Assembly (NCBI GenBank): GCA_021372695.1
Contig: JAJFTY010000174.1
Span: 1 to 51,364 of the forward strand
DNA length: 51,364 bases
Direction of reading: 5' to 3'
From: Deltaproteobacteria bacterium
GTDB taxonomy: Bacteria > Desulfobacterota > Syntrophia > Syntrophales > UBA5619
In this document: piece after piece, positions 8,212 through 16,810 of the stretch
Layout of the letters: every line of letters starts with the position of its first letter
Position numbering within the stretch: position 1 is the stretch's first letter
Notes under the pieces: generated by a model
Told to the model about the DNA's origin: nothing
Database searches by the model: none
What the model saw: the letters and a program-made list of their open reading frames with translations, nothing else
Made by a program: the position numbers and the translations under genes

Positions 8212-9504
8212 ATGGTCAATATCATTCGAACTGTAGCCGAAAAAGTGAAGCTGCCCCCCTGGTGGGTTGAAGCAATTGCGGTAGAGTACGTGGAATGTCG
8301 TGAATTTGCCACTCGCGACGAAATCTGGACGTTCAACTTCGAGAAGCTTGCCAAAAACGATCTGATGGAGGCGCTAAAGACTCATCACGTCGTGGTTTCT
8401 TCCCTATTGGTTCATAATGTTCTCCCATTCGTTTTTTCGGCCAGGATATTCGAAGGTATGTTTAGCAGAGTTCCTGCAGGCCTTTGTGCTGAACAGGATG
8501 ACCTCATACCCGAAGGTTTGGCATCGGATCATTGTTTCCCGTGGCAACTCAATGCTCTTGATGTATGGGACCCCAAGCTAAGTATATTCGATCATTTCCA
8601 AGTTCTTAACGATGGAAAATTTTGGCAATGGCGATTTGCAGAATCCATGGCTATCGAAGGACGTCACTACAGTAGAACTGTGTCTGACGAGGTTGATCTC
8701 GGAGTTTTTGACTTGGTGCATGAAAAACTGGCGGCGCTTCGCAATCCGGTAATAAAGCCCGGTGAACCCGGACACGCTGATTTCAAAATTAAAGTTGCGG
8801 ATTTCTATCAATGGCCGGATGGTGTCAGACGTCCAATATTATCGGAGTTGGAGAAACTTCATTTTAAAAAGTGCCGTTCTCGCTCATCATTCCCCAAAGT
8901 GACCCGTTGTGAACCTCCAATTTTGTCCCGTTTTGAATCATTCACTGTTCGTGACAGCTCATTTCATACAAGATTTTTCGGAGAAGCAATATTTTTCCGA
9001 GGTTGCCATCAACACGCCAAAAAAGCTGACGAGTTAGCACAAGATGAGCGCCCCCTTGTTATGAAGCTGGATGAAGTCTATCAAGAACGAGCTAACGCGA
9101 TAATCTTGGGAGCCGCATGTCTTGAGGCTTTCATCAATCATCTTGGTTATGATCACTTCCCCAAGTATTGGGAAGGCATAGAGAAATTATCGTTCATGAG
9201 CAAGTGGCAAATCTATCTTGCGCTTGCTGGAAAGGGAGCCACTTTTGACAGCAGCAGAGAACCATATCAATCACTTTTCAAGCTCACCAAGAAACGCAAT
9301 CTAATCATGCATTCAAAGGGTCATTTTATGAAAGTGACTCAAAACGAGGCCAAAACCATCCCACATACCGAATTGGATATGCCAAGAGAGTTTGTCCACG
9401 AGCTGCCAAGCCGAATTAAAGATTTGATACGAGAGCTATGCGAGGCCACTCAATTGCCGGTTCCGGTTTGGCTTACACCTATGCCAAACCTCGGATGGAT
9501 GTAA
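8212..9504 (+). CDS. Unrecognised protein with HEPN-like C-terminal domain, low GC
   Basis: 430 aa from ATG 8212, which has GAGG nine bases upstream; ATG 8197 is also open. Base composition is clearly AT-richer than all neighbours, suggesting transfer. I do not recognise the N-terminal about 220 residues (WVEAIAVEYVECREF, FPWQLNALDVWDP). The C-terminal about 150 residues look helical (ANAIILGAACLEAFINHLGY) and contain RNLIMH, an R-x4-H motif of the type that forms the RNase active site in HEPN domains. HEPN proteins occur in toxin-antitoxin and phage defence systems; that role is inference. The middle (about residues 225-245) looks like translated insertion-sequence repeats, so the gene may be a chimera. 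Confidence 0.6.
   Translation: MVNIIRTVAEKVKLPPWWVEAIAVEYVECREFATRDEIWTFNFEKLAKNDLMEALKTHHVVVSSLLVHNVLPFVFSARIFEGMFSRVPAGLCAEQDDLIPEGLASDHCFPWQLNALDVWDPKLSIFDHFQVLNDGKFWQWRFAESMAIEGRHYSRTVSDEVDLGVFDLVHEKLAALRNPVIKPGEPGHADFKIKVADFYQWPDGVRRPILSELEKLHFKKCRSRSSFPKVTRCEPPILSRFESFTVRDSSFHTRFFGEAIFFRGCHQHAKKADELAQDERPLVMKLDEVYQERANAIILGAACLEAFINHLGYDHFPKYWEGIEKLSFMSKWQIYLALAGKGATFDSSREPYQSLFKLTKKRNLIMHSKGHFMKVTQNEAKTIPHTELDMPREFVHELPSRIKDLIRELCEATQLPVPVWLTPMPNLGWM
8892..8937 (+). repeat. Two imperfect direct repeats, possible IS21-type end relic
   Basis: Units 8892-8913 and 8915-8937 share the pattern CYCCAA, then 5-6 variable bases, then CCCGTTKTGAA. On the other strand they read as GGGTCACTTTGGGG and GGGACAAAATTGG, which resemble the multiple short terminal repeats of IS21-family elements. 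They are inside an open reading frame. Identification is from memory of such ends and is tentative. Confidence 0.35.
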
Positions 9505-9641
9505 GCGCCCGATCATTTGGGGAGAAGAAAACCATGGTCGATCCCGGAGTGCAGGCACCGATCGCCAAAGAAAGCGGAAAGAGACTGGCAGAACTCGGAG
9601 GTACGGAAGAGCGGATCGAGTCGATACCGGGGAGACAGACC

Positions 9642-10547
9642 ATGAAAGGTACGCTTCATATCATCGGCGGCGACCGCGCCGGGGAGAGCCTTGCGAAGTC
9701 CGGCATTCCCGGCGAGATACTGGTCTGGCATGACGTCCTGTACGACGGGCCGCGGAATCCGGGATGGCCGGACGATGCGACGCTGGCCGCCCGTTTGCGA
9801 TTTCTCGAAGAGATGACCGGCGGCGGACTGGACAGAAAGGATATTCTCGGCACATTGAGGGCCCAGTACGGGAAACTCGCCGGCTCCGGGGACCATGAGC
9901 GCATCGTGCTCTGGTCCGACGCCTGCCTCTTCGACCAGGCCATGCTTGTCCATATCCTCACCTGCATGCGGCACCTGGGCATCCCAAACGCCGAACTCCT
10001 CTGTGTCGACGCTTTCCCCGGGATCGAGCCCTTCCATGGACTGGGGCAACTCCAGCCATCTCAGCTCGTCTCCCTCTACGACCGGCGCCGGCCGGTCACG
10101 GATGCCCAGTTCCGGTTCGCCGCAGTCGTCGACAGGGCCTTTGCCGCTCGGGATCTGCAAGCCCTTGCCGGCCTGGCGCACGAAATCGATGCACCCCTGC
10201 CTTGGGTCGCGGCCGCCGCGGCGAGATGGCTCCAGGAACAGCCGGACCCGGCAACGGGTCTCGGACGGCTGGAGTCGCTGGCGCTCAGGGCCATCCGCGA
10301 GGGCAACGCAACACCTGACGGGATCTTTTCCGCCGTGGCGGCATCGGATGTGCCCCCGCAGTTCTGGGGGGACATCACGCTGTGGGCAAAAATCAATGCG
10401 CTCGCGGGGCATAATCCGCCGCTCGTCCGGATCGAAGGGCCGGAGAAAAAACTGCCCCAATGGACCACCTCTTTGGATTTGAAAACCTTTCGGATCACGC
10501 TCCCGCAGGGAGGGTCGGATACGGGCGCCGCGCCGTCGCTCGCGTGA
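9642..10547 (+). CDS. DUF1835 domain protein
   Basis: 301 aa from ATG 9642 (GGGGAG upstream). This start puts the family opening MKGTLHIIGGDRAGESL at residue 1; an in-frame ATG at 9534 with its own GGAGAAG would add 36 residues. DUF1835 occupies roughly residues 1-125, including LVWHDVLYDGPRNPG and IVLWSDACLFDQAML. The C-terminal part, with FWGDITLWAKINAL, resembles the DUF3658-type tail often found with it. The biochemical function of the family is not established. It lies 137 bp after the low-GC HEPN-like gene but its own composition is typical of the host. Confidence 0.8.
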   Translation: MKGTLHIIGGDRAGESLAKSGIPGEILVWHDVLYDGPRNPGWPDDATLAARLRFLEEMTGGGLDRKDILGTLRAQYGKLAGSGDHERIVLWSDACLFDQAMLVHILTCMRHLGIPNAELLCVDAFPGIEPFHGLGQLQPSQLVSLYDRRRPVTDAQFRFAAVVDRAFAARDLQALAGLAHEIDAPLPWVAAAAARWLQEQPDPATGLGRLESLALRAIREGNATPDGIFSAVAASDVPPQFWGDITLWAKINALAGHNPPLVRIEGPEKKLPQWTTSLDLKTFRITLPQGGSDTGAAPSLA

Positions 10548-10747
10548 TCCGGGGGCGTCATGAAAGGGCATGGACGTTCACGAAATAGCGTGACCGTCCG
10601 TTTCCCGGCCTCATCTTCTTATAGCGCAGCACTCTCGATCAATTTTCGCTGATCCTTTTGGCGTTGGGCCGTCATCCCGGCGGTGAAGCGATCTTGAGAA
10701 GTTTGTGGATGGAATTTCACATCAACCTAACGGAAAGGAGACAGGGG

Positions 10748-12748
10748 ATGGGCAAGGTATTCAACATGGTGGTGGATGAGCGGGGGATCGGGGTGATCAC
10801 GTTCGACGTGGTCGGCGATCCGATGAACACCTGGACGGAAGACGCCTTTGCGGGCTTCGACCGAATCATGCAGGAGTTGGAAATATCCAAGGGGATCCGC
10901 GGGATCATCTTCATCTCGGGGAAGCCGGATAATTTTCTGGCCGGCGCCAACCTGAAGCTGATCTCCCAGATCCAGAGCGCCGAGGAGGTGCGCAAGACCC
11001 TGAATCTCTTCCATGGCTCTTTCGCCCGCTTGATCGCTCTCGGGTTCCCGTCGGTCGCGGCGATCCATGGCCACTGCCTCGGCGGGGGGCTGGAGTTCGC
11101 GCTCGCCTGCACGGCCCGGATCGCGAAAGAGGGGAAGAACACCCTGATCGGTCTGCCCGAGTGCAACGTCGGACTCTTCCCCGGCGGCGGGGGAACCCAG
11201 CGTCTGCCCCGCCTGATCGGCTATGCGGCAATCGAGCTGATCCTCAGGGGGACGATGCTTCCGGCGGCCAAGGCCTATGAGATGGGCATCGTCGACCGGC
11301 TGATCCCCGCGGAGGCGGATCTGCTCGCGCAGGCCCGGGCCTTCCTCGAAGAGGTGATTGCGGAAAAGGCGGACCTGAAGCGGCCCGTGCAGGATTTCTC
11401 ACAGATCGATGCCGTGGCCGAGATGGCCAAGGCCGGGATTCTGAAAGCGACGCGGGGCCGGGAGATCCCGGGTCCGATGCTCGCCCTGAAATCGATGCAG
11501 GAGGGGTTGAAACTCCCGCTGGACAAGGGGCTGGAGTTGGAGAAGGACAACTTCGTCGAGGTTGTCCTCTCGAAGGAGGCCAAGGGAAGCATCAACACCT
11601 TCTTCCTCAAGGGGATGACCGACAAACCCAAGGCGATGATGACCAAGGGGTTCGTTCCCAAGCCGCTCGTCAAGGCTGCGGTCCTCGGTTTTGGGACGAT
11701 GGGGCGGGGGATCGTGATCGACATCCTCCGGAACACCCAGCTCCCGGTGCTGGTGAAGGACATCCCGGAGGCGCTCGAACCAGGAAAGGCCTTTGTCCGC
11801 AAGATCCTGGACGGAATGGCCGAGAAGAAACGGCTCAAGGAGCCGGTGGACGCGATCATGGCCCGTCTCACGGCCGTCTCCGAGTATACGCCGGCCTTTC
11901 GGGACGTGGACATCGTGATCGAGGCGGTCTTCGAGGCGATCAATGTCAAGAACCAGGCCTACGGAGAGCTCTCCCAGGTCGTCCGTGAGGATTGCGTCAT
12001 CGCGAGCAACACCTCGTCGATCCCCATTACGTCGATGGCCCCCTTCGTCGCGAATCCCGGACGGTTCGGCGGGCTCCACTTCTTCTCCCCGGTCTGGCTG
12101 ATGCAGCTCGTCGAGGTGATCCGGGGCGAGAAGACCGGCCAGGAGACGATCGACAACCTCCTCAACTTCGTCGGGCTGATCCGGAAGCGGCCGCTCGTCT
12201 GCCGGGACAACCCGGGCTTTGTCGTGAACGCGATGCTCTTTCCCAACCTGGTCCATTCGCTCAAGTACATCGAAGAGGGGAATTCCATCGAAAAGGTGGA
12301 CCGGGCCATGACACACTTCGGGATGCCGGTCGGGCCGATCAAGCTGACCGACGAGGTGGGCATCGACGTCCCCTACAAGGTCTTCGTCGGGATGGGGATC
12401 AAGCAGGAGACCCTGAAGAGCGTAGTGGAATCGGGGCGCCTGGGGCTGAAGAAGTCGGGAAAGGGCTTCTTCCTGGCCGATGGCAGCGTGGACCCCGAGG
12501 TGCTGCCGCTCATCGCCAAGGGCACACCCCATGAACTCAGTGAAGAGGAGATCCAGATGGGGATCCTCACCGCGATGGTGAAGATGGGCAAAGAGATCCT
12601 CGACAAAAAGGTCGTCGATGATGTGCGGATGATCGATGTCGGGATGATCTGGGGGGTCGGTTTCCCGCCCGACAAAGGCGGGCCGATGAAGTGGGCCGAC
12701 CTGATCGGCCTGAGCCAGAAGCTCTTCGGAAAGAATTTCTACGAGTAG
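10748..12748 (+). CDS. fadJ: Bifunctional enoyl-CoA hydratase / 3-hydroxyacyl-CoA dehydrogenase
   Basis: 666 aa from ATG 10748 with AAGGAG seven bases upstream. The N-terminal crotonase domain (1-190) has the oxyanion-hole GAN (FLAGANLKLIS) and the GHCLGGGLEFALAC and LPECNVGLFPGGGGTQRL segments carrying the two catalytic glutamates. The dehydrogenase part has the NAD motif VLGFGTMGRGI (near 315), SNTSSIPIT, the catalytic-His region LHFFSPVWLMQLVEVI, and DNPGFVVNAM before the C-terminal domain. This catalyses hydration and NAD-dependent oxidation steps of beta-oxidation. It is shorter than E. coli FadB/FadJ (about 715-730) and has no thiolase partner nearby, so the symbol is by similarity only. 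In syntrophic anaerobes such enzymes may run in either direction. Confidence 0.9.
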   Translation: MGKVFNMVVDERGIGVITFDVVGDPMNTWTEDAFAGFDRIMQELEISKGIRGIIFISGKPDNFLAGANLKLISQIQSAEEVRKTLNLFHGSFARLIALGFPSVAAIHGHCLGGGLEFALACTARIAKEGKNTLIGLPECNVGLFPGGGGTQRLPRLIGYAAIELILRGTMLPAAKAYEMGIVDRLIPAEADLLAQARAFLEEVIAEKADLKRPVQDFSQIDAVAEMAKAGILKATRGREIPGPMLALKSMQEGLKLPLDKGLELEKDNFVEVVLSKEAKGSINTFFLKGMTDKPKAMMTKGFVPKPLVKAAVLGFGTMGRGIVIDILRNTQLPVLVKDIPEALEPGKAFVRKILDGMAEKKRLKEPVDAIMARLTAVSEYTPAFRDVDIVIEAVFEAINVKNQAYGELSQVVREDCVIASNTSSIPITSMAPFVANPGRFGGLHFFSPVWLMQLVEVIRGEKTGQETIDNLLNFVGLIRKRPLVCRDNPGFVVNAMLFPNLVHSLKYIEEGNSIEKVDRAMTHFGMPVGPIKLTDEVGIDVPYKVFVGMGIKQETLKSVVESGRLGLKKSGKGFFLADGSVDPEVLPLIAKGTPHELSEEEIQMGILTAMVKMGKEILDKKVVDDVRMIDVGMIWGVGFPPDKGGPMKWADLIGLSQKLFGKNFYE

Positions 12749-12774
12749 GGCAGGGGGCCTCGAGGAAGCGTGCC

Positions 12775-12803
12775 GGGGGGATGGAATCCAAATCCGTCCC
12801 CCC
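12775..12803 (+). terminator. Hairpin after the FadJ-like gene
   Basis: GGGGGGATGG pairs with CCGTCCCCCC (one U-G wobble) around a 9-base loop, 26 bp after the stop. It is followed by ATTTCG, not a clear T-run, so termination may be partial. Confidence 0.45.
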
Positions 12804-12895
12804 ATTTCGCGGTGTTCGTTATGCCCTGTCGCTGCCGCCGAAATAAAAGGATCACCGCACAGCCTCCGCCTTGGCGGGTTGTGCCATAAAATCTC

Positions 12896-12924
12896 TTGAC
12901 AGACACGGCCGCCTCTCCTAACCT
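12896..12924 (+). promoter_or_regulatory. Sigma-70-type promoter for the MoxR operon
   Basis: TTGACA at 12896-12901, a 17-base spacer, then TAACCT at 12919-12924, about 85 bases before the MoxR start. Perfect -35 and spacing, moderate -10. Confidence 0.5.
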
Positions 12925-13008
12925 TGCCCCGCTAAAAGACTGGTTCCGACCGACATTGCCGCCTTCCGCAGGGTTCATTGCCGGGATCATCTGAAACGTC
13001 CGAGAGGT

Positions 13009-13953
13009 ATGACCGTGCAATTCGATCTGTGCAAGAAAATCATCGAAAACGTCTCCCATGTGATTGTCGGAAAGGAGCCGTCCATCGAGCTCCTTCTGGT
13101 GGCGCTTCTGGCCGACGGTCATGTGTTGATCGAAGACATCCCGGGTCTGGGAAAGACCCTGATCGCCAAGTCCCTGGCCCGGAGCATCGGCGCGTCGTTC
13201 AAACGGGTGCAGTTCACCCCCGATCTGCTGCCTGGGGACATCACCGGGTTCAATGTCTACAATCAACAGACGGGCCACTTTACGTTCCAGCCGGGTCCGG
13301 TCATGACCCACGTGCTTCTGGCCGACGAGATCAACCGGACCATCCCCAGGACGCAGTCGAGCCTGCTCGAGAGCATGGAGTAGCGCCAGGTCACGGTCGA
13401 CGGGAAGACCTACAGTTTGCCCCATCCCTTTTTCGTCATGGCCACGCAGAATCCGATCGAGCTCGAGGGCACCTTTCCTCTGCCTGAGGCGCAGCTCGAC
13501 CGGTTCCTGCTGCGCATGCGGCTGGGCTATCCAGAGCAGCAGGAGGAGATCGCGATCCTGGAGCGCTTCCGGGAGAAAGATCCGCTGCGGGAACTGGCAC
13601 CGGTGGCGACCCCCGAGCAGATCGCCGAGCTGCAGGAGGCCCGGAAACGGATCCGCGTATCCCTGCCCGTGAAGGAGTACATCACGGGCATCGTCGCCGC
13701 GACCCGCCGCAGCCCGGTCTTGCGGCTCGGCTCGAGCCCGCGGGGTTCGCTCTGCCTCATGCGGGCCGGCCAGGCTTTGGCCGCGCTCCACGACCGGGAT
13801 TATGTGCTTCCCGACGACATCAAGTCCCTGGCCGTGCCGGTCCTGGCGCACCGCCTGATCCTCAAGGAAGAGGAACGGCTGCGAGGGGAGAACCCAGAGA
13901 CGCTTCTCGAAGAGATCGTCCGTCAGATCCCCGTGCCTGCCCCCGGCGCGTGA
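13009..13953 (+). pseudogene. MoxR-family AAA+ ATPase interrupted by an in-frame amber codon
   Basis: A 314-residue MoxR protein is readable in a single frame except for TAG at 13381-13383 (codon 125). The flanking text is SLLESME-stop-RQVTVDGKT; the family has Glu-Glu-Arg-Gln-Val-Thr there, so the change is most simply GAG to TAG. Before it are Walker A (DIPGLGKT) and Walker B (VLLADEINR); after it, FFVMATQNPIELEGTFPLPE, the LDRFLLR motif and the AAA lid. No good restart codon follows directly, so a single base change removes the second half of the ATPase core. MoxR ATPases act as chaperones with DUF58/VWA partners, and the DUF58 gene begins 7 bp downstream. Either a fresh nonsense mutation, a sequencing error or readthrough. 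Confidence 0.85.
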
Positions 13954-13960
13954 GGAGACG

Positions 13961-15145
13961 ATGAACCCCACCGATCGCATCCTGCCCAGCATCTTTCTCG
14001 TGCCGTTCGTGCTCGCCATCGTCGGCCTGTTCCTCTTCATGGCCCTGCTCAGCGGCCAGCGGGACCTCACGGTGCTCTCCCTCACCCTTCTCGGGGTCGC
14101 TGCCGGGGCGAAGCTCTGGACCCGGTGGAGCCTGGCCGCCGTTGAATGCAGCTTTGGCATCGACCGGCAGAGGGTGTTCCCCGGCGAAAAGCTTGTTCTG
14201 AAGGCGACGGCGGAAAACAGGAAGATCCTCCCCGTGAGGCTGGAGGTCAGGGCGCCCATCGGCGGCCTCGTCCACGGCGACGCGCCCGAGAAGGCGGTTT
14301 CGGCGGAATCGGGCCTGCTCTGGTATCAGAAGGCGGGTTTCCGGTGGGAGCTCACCGCGCGGCGGAGGGGGATCCATAACATCGGGCCGCTCGGCATGAT
14401 CTCGGGCGATCTGTTCGGTTTCTTCCCGAAGGAGAAGGTGATGGCCGAAACGATCGAGGTGGTGGTCTATCCCCGCCTCGTTCCGATCGGGCCGCTTTCG
14501 CTGCCGCGGCGCGATTTCTTCGGGATTCCCGGAGCCGAGAGCCCGGTGGACGACCCCGTCTACATCCTCGGCACCCGGGACTACCAGAACGGCCGGCCCG
14601 CCAAGTACATCCACTGGAAGGCGACCGCCCGCCACCACAAGCTGCAGGAGAAGATTTTCGAGCCGTCGGCGCAGGAGAAGATCCTGCTCGTGGTCGATGT
14701 CGGTCCGTTCGCCCGGAACGGGGCGGAAGATCCGTTCGAGCGCATGCTGGAGACGGTGGCATCGGCGGCCGTGCGGCTTTCCGAACGTGGCTGCGCCGTG
14801 GGGCTGGCCACGAACGGCCGGATGACGGGAGAGGTTTCGCCCATCGTACCGGTGACCGGAAACCCCCGCCAGATTTCCGTCCTGCTCGAAGCGCTCGCCA
14901 GGGTGCGGATGGAGCCGGCACGGGCGCTCATCGAAATCCTGCGCCTTCATTTGAGGATCCCCTGGGGGGTCAGCTGCCTCTACTTCAGCTGCGCAAGGGA
15001 CGAAACGGCGCGGGCCACCCGGGAATATTTCATGCGGCGGCGGGTGCCTTTCCTGTTCTATGCCGATCTTTCCCCAACCGATTCCGCAGAGCTGCTGGCA
15101 GCCCGGGGGTCCGATGACCCGACGGGGGAGGGCACGGGTCGATGA
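13961..15145 (+). CDS. DUF58 domain protein, MoxR partner
   Basis: 394 aa. Two N-terminal membrane helices (ILPSIFLVPFVLAIVGLFLF, LTVLSLTLLGVAAGAKLW) are followed by a beta-rich region (about 60-190) and the DUF58 signature GTRDYQNGRPAKYIHWKATA near residue 207-226. A VWA-like part then starts at KILLVVDVGPF. DUF58 proteins occur almost always beside MoxR ATPases in bacterial operons linked to envelope or metal-insertion chaperone functions; the precise job is unknown. A GAGGAG ribosome site overlaps the stop of the MoxR gene. The gene itself is intact although the upstream ATPase is interrupted. Confidence 0.85.
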   Translation: MNPTDRILPSIFLVPFVLAIVGLFLFMALLSGQRDLTVLSLTLLGVAAGAKLWTRWSLAAVECSFGIDRQRVFPGEKLVLKATAENRKILPVRLEVRAPIGGLVHGDAPEKAVSAESGLLWYQKAGFRWELTARRRGIHNIGPLGMISGDLFGFFPKEKVMAETIEVVVYPRLVPIGPLSLPRRDFFGIPGAESPVDDPVYILGTRDYQNGRPAKYIHWKATARHHKLQEKIFEPSAQEKILLVVDVGPFARNGAEDPFERMLETVASAAVRLSERGCAVGLATNGRMTGEVSPIVPVTGNPRQISVLLEALARVRMEPARALIEILRLHLRIPWGVSCLYFSCARDETARATREYFMRRRVPFLFYADLSPTDSAELLAARGSDDPTGEGTGR

Positions 15146-16551
15146 ATAAGAGCAAGGGGGCGCTCTGGTATCTCGTGAATGGGGCTATGGAGCTCTGCTG
15201 GCTTCTGGGCTGGGCCATGTTCCTCTCGCTCACGATCCGGCATCGCCCATTCCCCTTTTTCGAAAGCGTTGCCGTCTTTGCCCTGGCCGTTTCGGCGGCC
15301 CGCCTCTCGGCCGGAAGAGGGTGGCGGGTCGTGAGCGTCCTTTTTGTCCGGACCCTCGTCTTCATCGGCGCGGCGCTCTTGCTGATCCACGCGATCGACT
15401 ACAGCTCGTATGCGCTCCTGGACCGCGGCTGGCTTGCCGCGTTTTTCTCTGCTTCACGCGATGTGCCGGAATGGCTCATCTTCTGGATGAATCTTTGCCT
15501 GATCGTGATCCTCTGGAAATTCGGCGCAGCCCTTGCCCGCAGGCCGGCGGCCTATTCCGTCGCCTGCAACCGCTTCGATCTCGGCCTCGCGGCCTTCTTC
15601 GCGCTCTTCATCGTCAAACTGATTGCGCTCTCCAAAGGGGAGGCCATGGCCGAGGATTCCCTCTCCCTGCTCTTCGTTTTTCCCTACTTCCTGTTCGGGC
15701 TTCTCTCGATCGGAATGGCCCGGATGCGGGGCCGCGCCGCTTCGAAAACCTTTCTCCCCGGGTACCGGGGAATCGGCATCATCATCAGTTTTTTTTCAGC
15801 CGTGCTTCTCGGGACCGGAGGGGTCGTGCTCTTTTTTCTTCCCGGCTTGAGGGCGGCCGCGGAGATGGGGTACCGCGCCCTCACGGCTACCGGAAAGTCC
15901 CTTCTCCCCATATTGATCGCCGTCCTGCGTTTTGTCTTCGGGCCGCGCAGCAACCCTGTTGCCGAGGTTGCGGCGAAATCGGCGCCCATGGCCGACTTGG
16001 ATAAAATTGTCCCGCAGACCCAGCCCTGGTGGATGGAGTGGCTGGGAAAGGTGATGGGCTGGGGAATGCTGGGGCTGATGATGATTTTGTTGACCGTGGC
16101 CGCTGCCATCGCCCTCTACTACGCCGTGAAGTGGCTGCTCTCGCGGACCGAGGGAAGCGCACGCCCGACGACGCCGCTCGCGGCACATTTTGCGGCGTTG
16201 CGGGCTTTCTGTGCCCGCGTCTGGAGAAGGATACTGCGGGGCATATCGGGCTACCCGAGGGCGGCCGAACTGTACGGCGCCCTTTTGGGATGGGCCGGCC
16301 GCAACGGTCTCCCGCATGATCCCGGCGAGACGCCCCTCGAATTCGGGCAGCATCTGGAGGCCCGCTTCCCGGCGTGGAAGCCGCCGATCGATCTCATCAT
16401 CGGCGCCTACAACCGGGAGGTCTACGGTGAGACGGATCTGAGCGGCGCGGCCCTCGCCGCGGCGAATTCCGCCTGGCAATTCCTGCGGAGCCCTCTGCGC
16501 TGGCCGGCGCGTCTCAAGGGCTGGTTCACCGGCTCCTCGGGAGGCGGCTGA
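15142..16551 (+). CDS. Integral membrane protein with DUF4129-like C-terminus
   Basis: 469 aa, overlapping the DUF58 stop by ATGA (4 bp), hence translationally coupled. About eight to nine hydrophobic helices fill residues 10-340 (MELCWLLGWAMFLSLTI, TLVFIGAALLLIHAID, FFALFIVKLIAL and others). The soluble tail (about 370-460) has AAELYGALLGWAGRNGLPHD, GETPLEFGQHLEARFP and IIGAYNREVYGE, the DUF4129 pattern. DUF4129 usually ends transglutaminase-like membrane proteins that accompany MoxR-DUF58; the transglutaminase domain with its Cys-His-Asp triad is not visible here, so this is the shorter version. Likely the membrane partner of the MoxR system. Confidence 0.8.
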   Translation: MNKSKGALWYLVNGAMELCWLLGWAMFLSLTIRHRPFPFFESVAVFALAVSAARLSAGRGWRVVSVLFVRTLVFIGAALLLIHAIDYSSYALLDRGWLAAFFSASRDVPEWLIFWMNLCLIVILWKFGAALARRPAAYSVACNRFDLGLAAFFALFIVKLIALSKGEAMAEDSLSLLFVFPYFLFGLLSIGMARMRGRAASKTFLPGYRGIGIIISFFSAVLLGTGGVVLFFLPGLRAAAEMGYRALTATGKSLLPILIAVLRFVFGPRSNPVAEVAAKSAPMADLDKIVPQTQPWWMEWLGKVMGWGMLGLMMILLTVAAAIALYYAVKWLLSRTEGSARPTTPLAAHFAALRAFCARVWRRILRGISGYPRAAELYGALLGWAGRNGLPHDPGETPLEFGQHLEARFPAWKPPIDLIIGAYNREVYGETDLSGAALAAANSAWQFLRSPLRWPARLKGWFTGSSGGG

Positions 16552-16615
16552 CTGGGAGCCCGCCCGTCGGCGACCGATTTCCCACCCGGAACGTCCCGCA
16601 TGAATGGGCGATCCC

Positions 16616-16644
16616 TTGATCGCGTGAAAAGCTTCTGCTATAAA
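16616..16644 (+). promoter_or_regulatory. Sigma-70-type promoter upstream of the exported DUF4124 gene
   Basis: TTGATC at 16616-16621, a 17-base spacer, TATAAA at 16639-16644. It leaves a leader of about 160 bases before the start at 16811. Confidence 0.5.
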
Positions 16645-16707
16645 GAACTGCCTGCCGAGGCGACAGACCGGGGAAACCCGTCGGGAATCCGTTTCAGGGA
16701 GTACGGC

Positions 16708-16761
16708 ATGGCCAGGCGAATCATTCCGGGGTTCAGATCACCGGGCGTGTTCAAAGTGTGA
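16708..16761 (+). CDS. Possible 17-residue leader peptide
   Basis: ATG 16708 is preceded by GGGAG at good spacing and gives MARRIIPGFRSPGVFKV before TGA 16759-16761, inside the leader of the next gene. It is basic, short and without known similarity. It could be a chance reading frame. Confidence 0.2.
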   Translation: MARRIIPGFRSPGVFKV

Positions 16762-16810
16762 TGCGTGGCAATGACAATCCCGCAGAACTGCTCCACAGAT
16801 CGGGGGTAAC

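Noticed and set aside
13381..13383. Pyrrolysine insertion at the MoxR amber codon
   Set aside because: The position is a Glu in the family and there is no sign of a Pyl system in the window; a nonsense mutation or base error is simpler.
12739..14259. 506-codon minus-strand frame
   Set aside because: Antisense to the MoxR and DUF58 genes; its existence is due to codon bias, and the sense frames carry all motifs.
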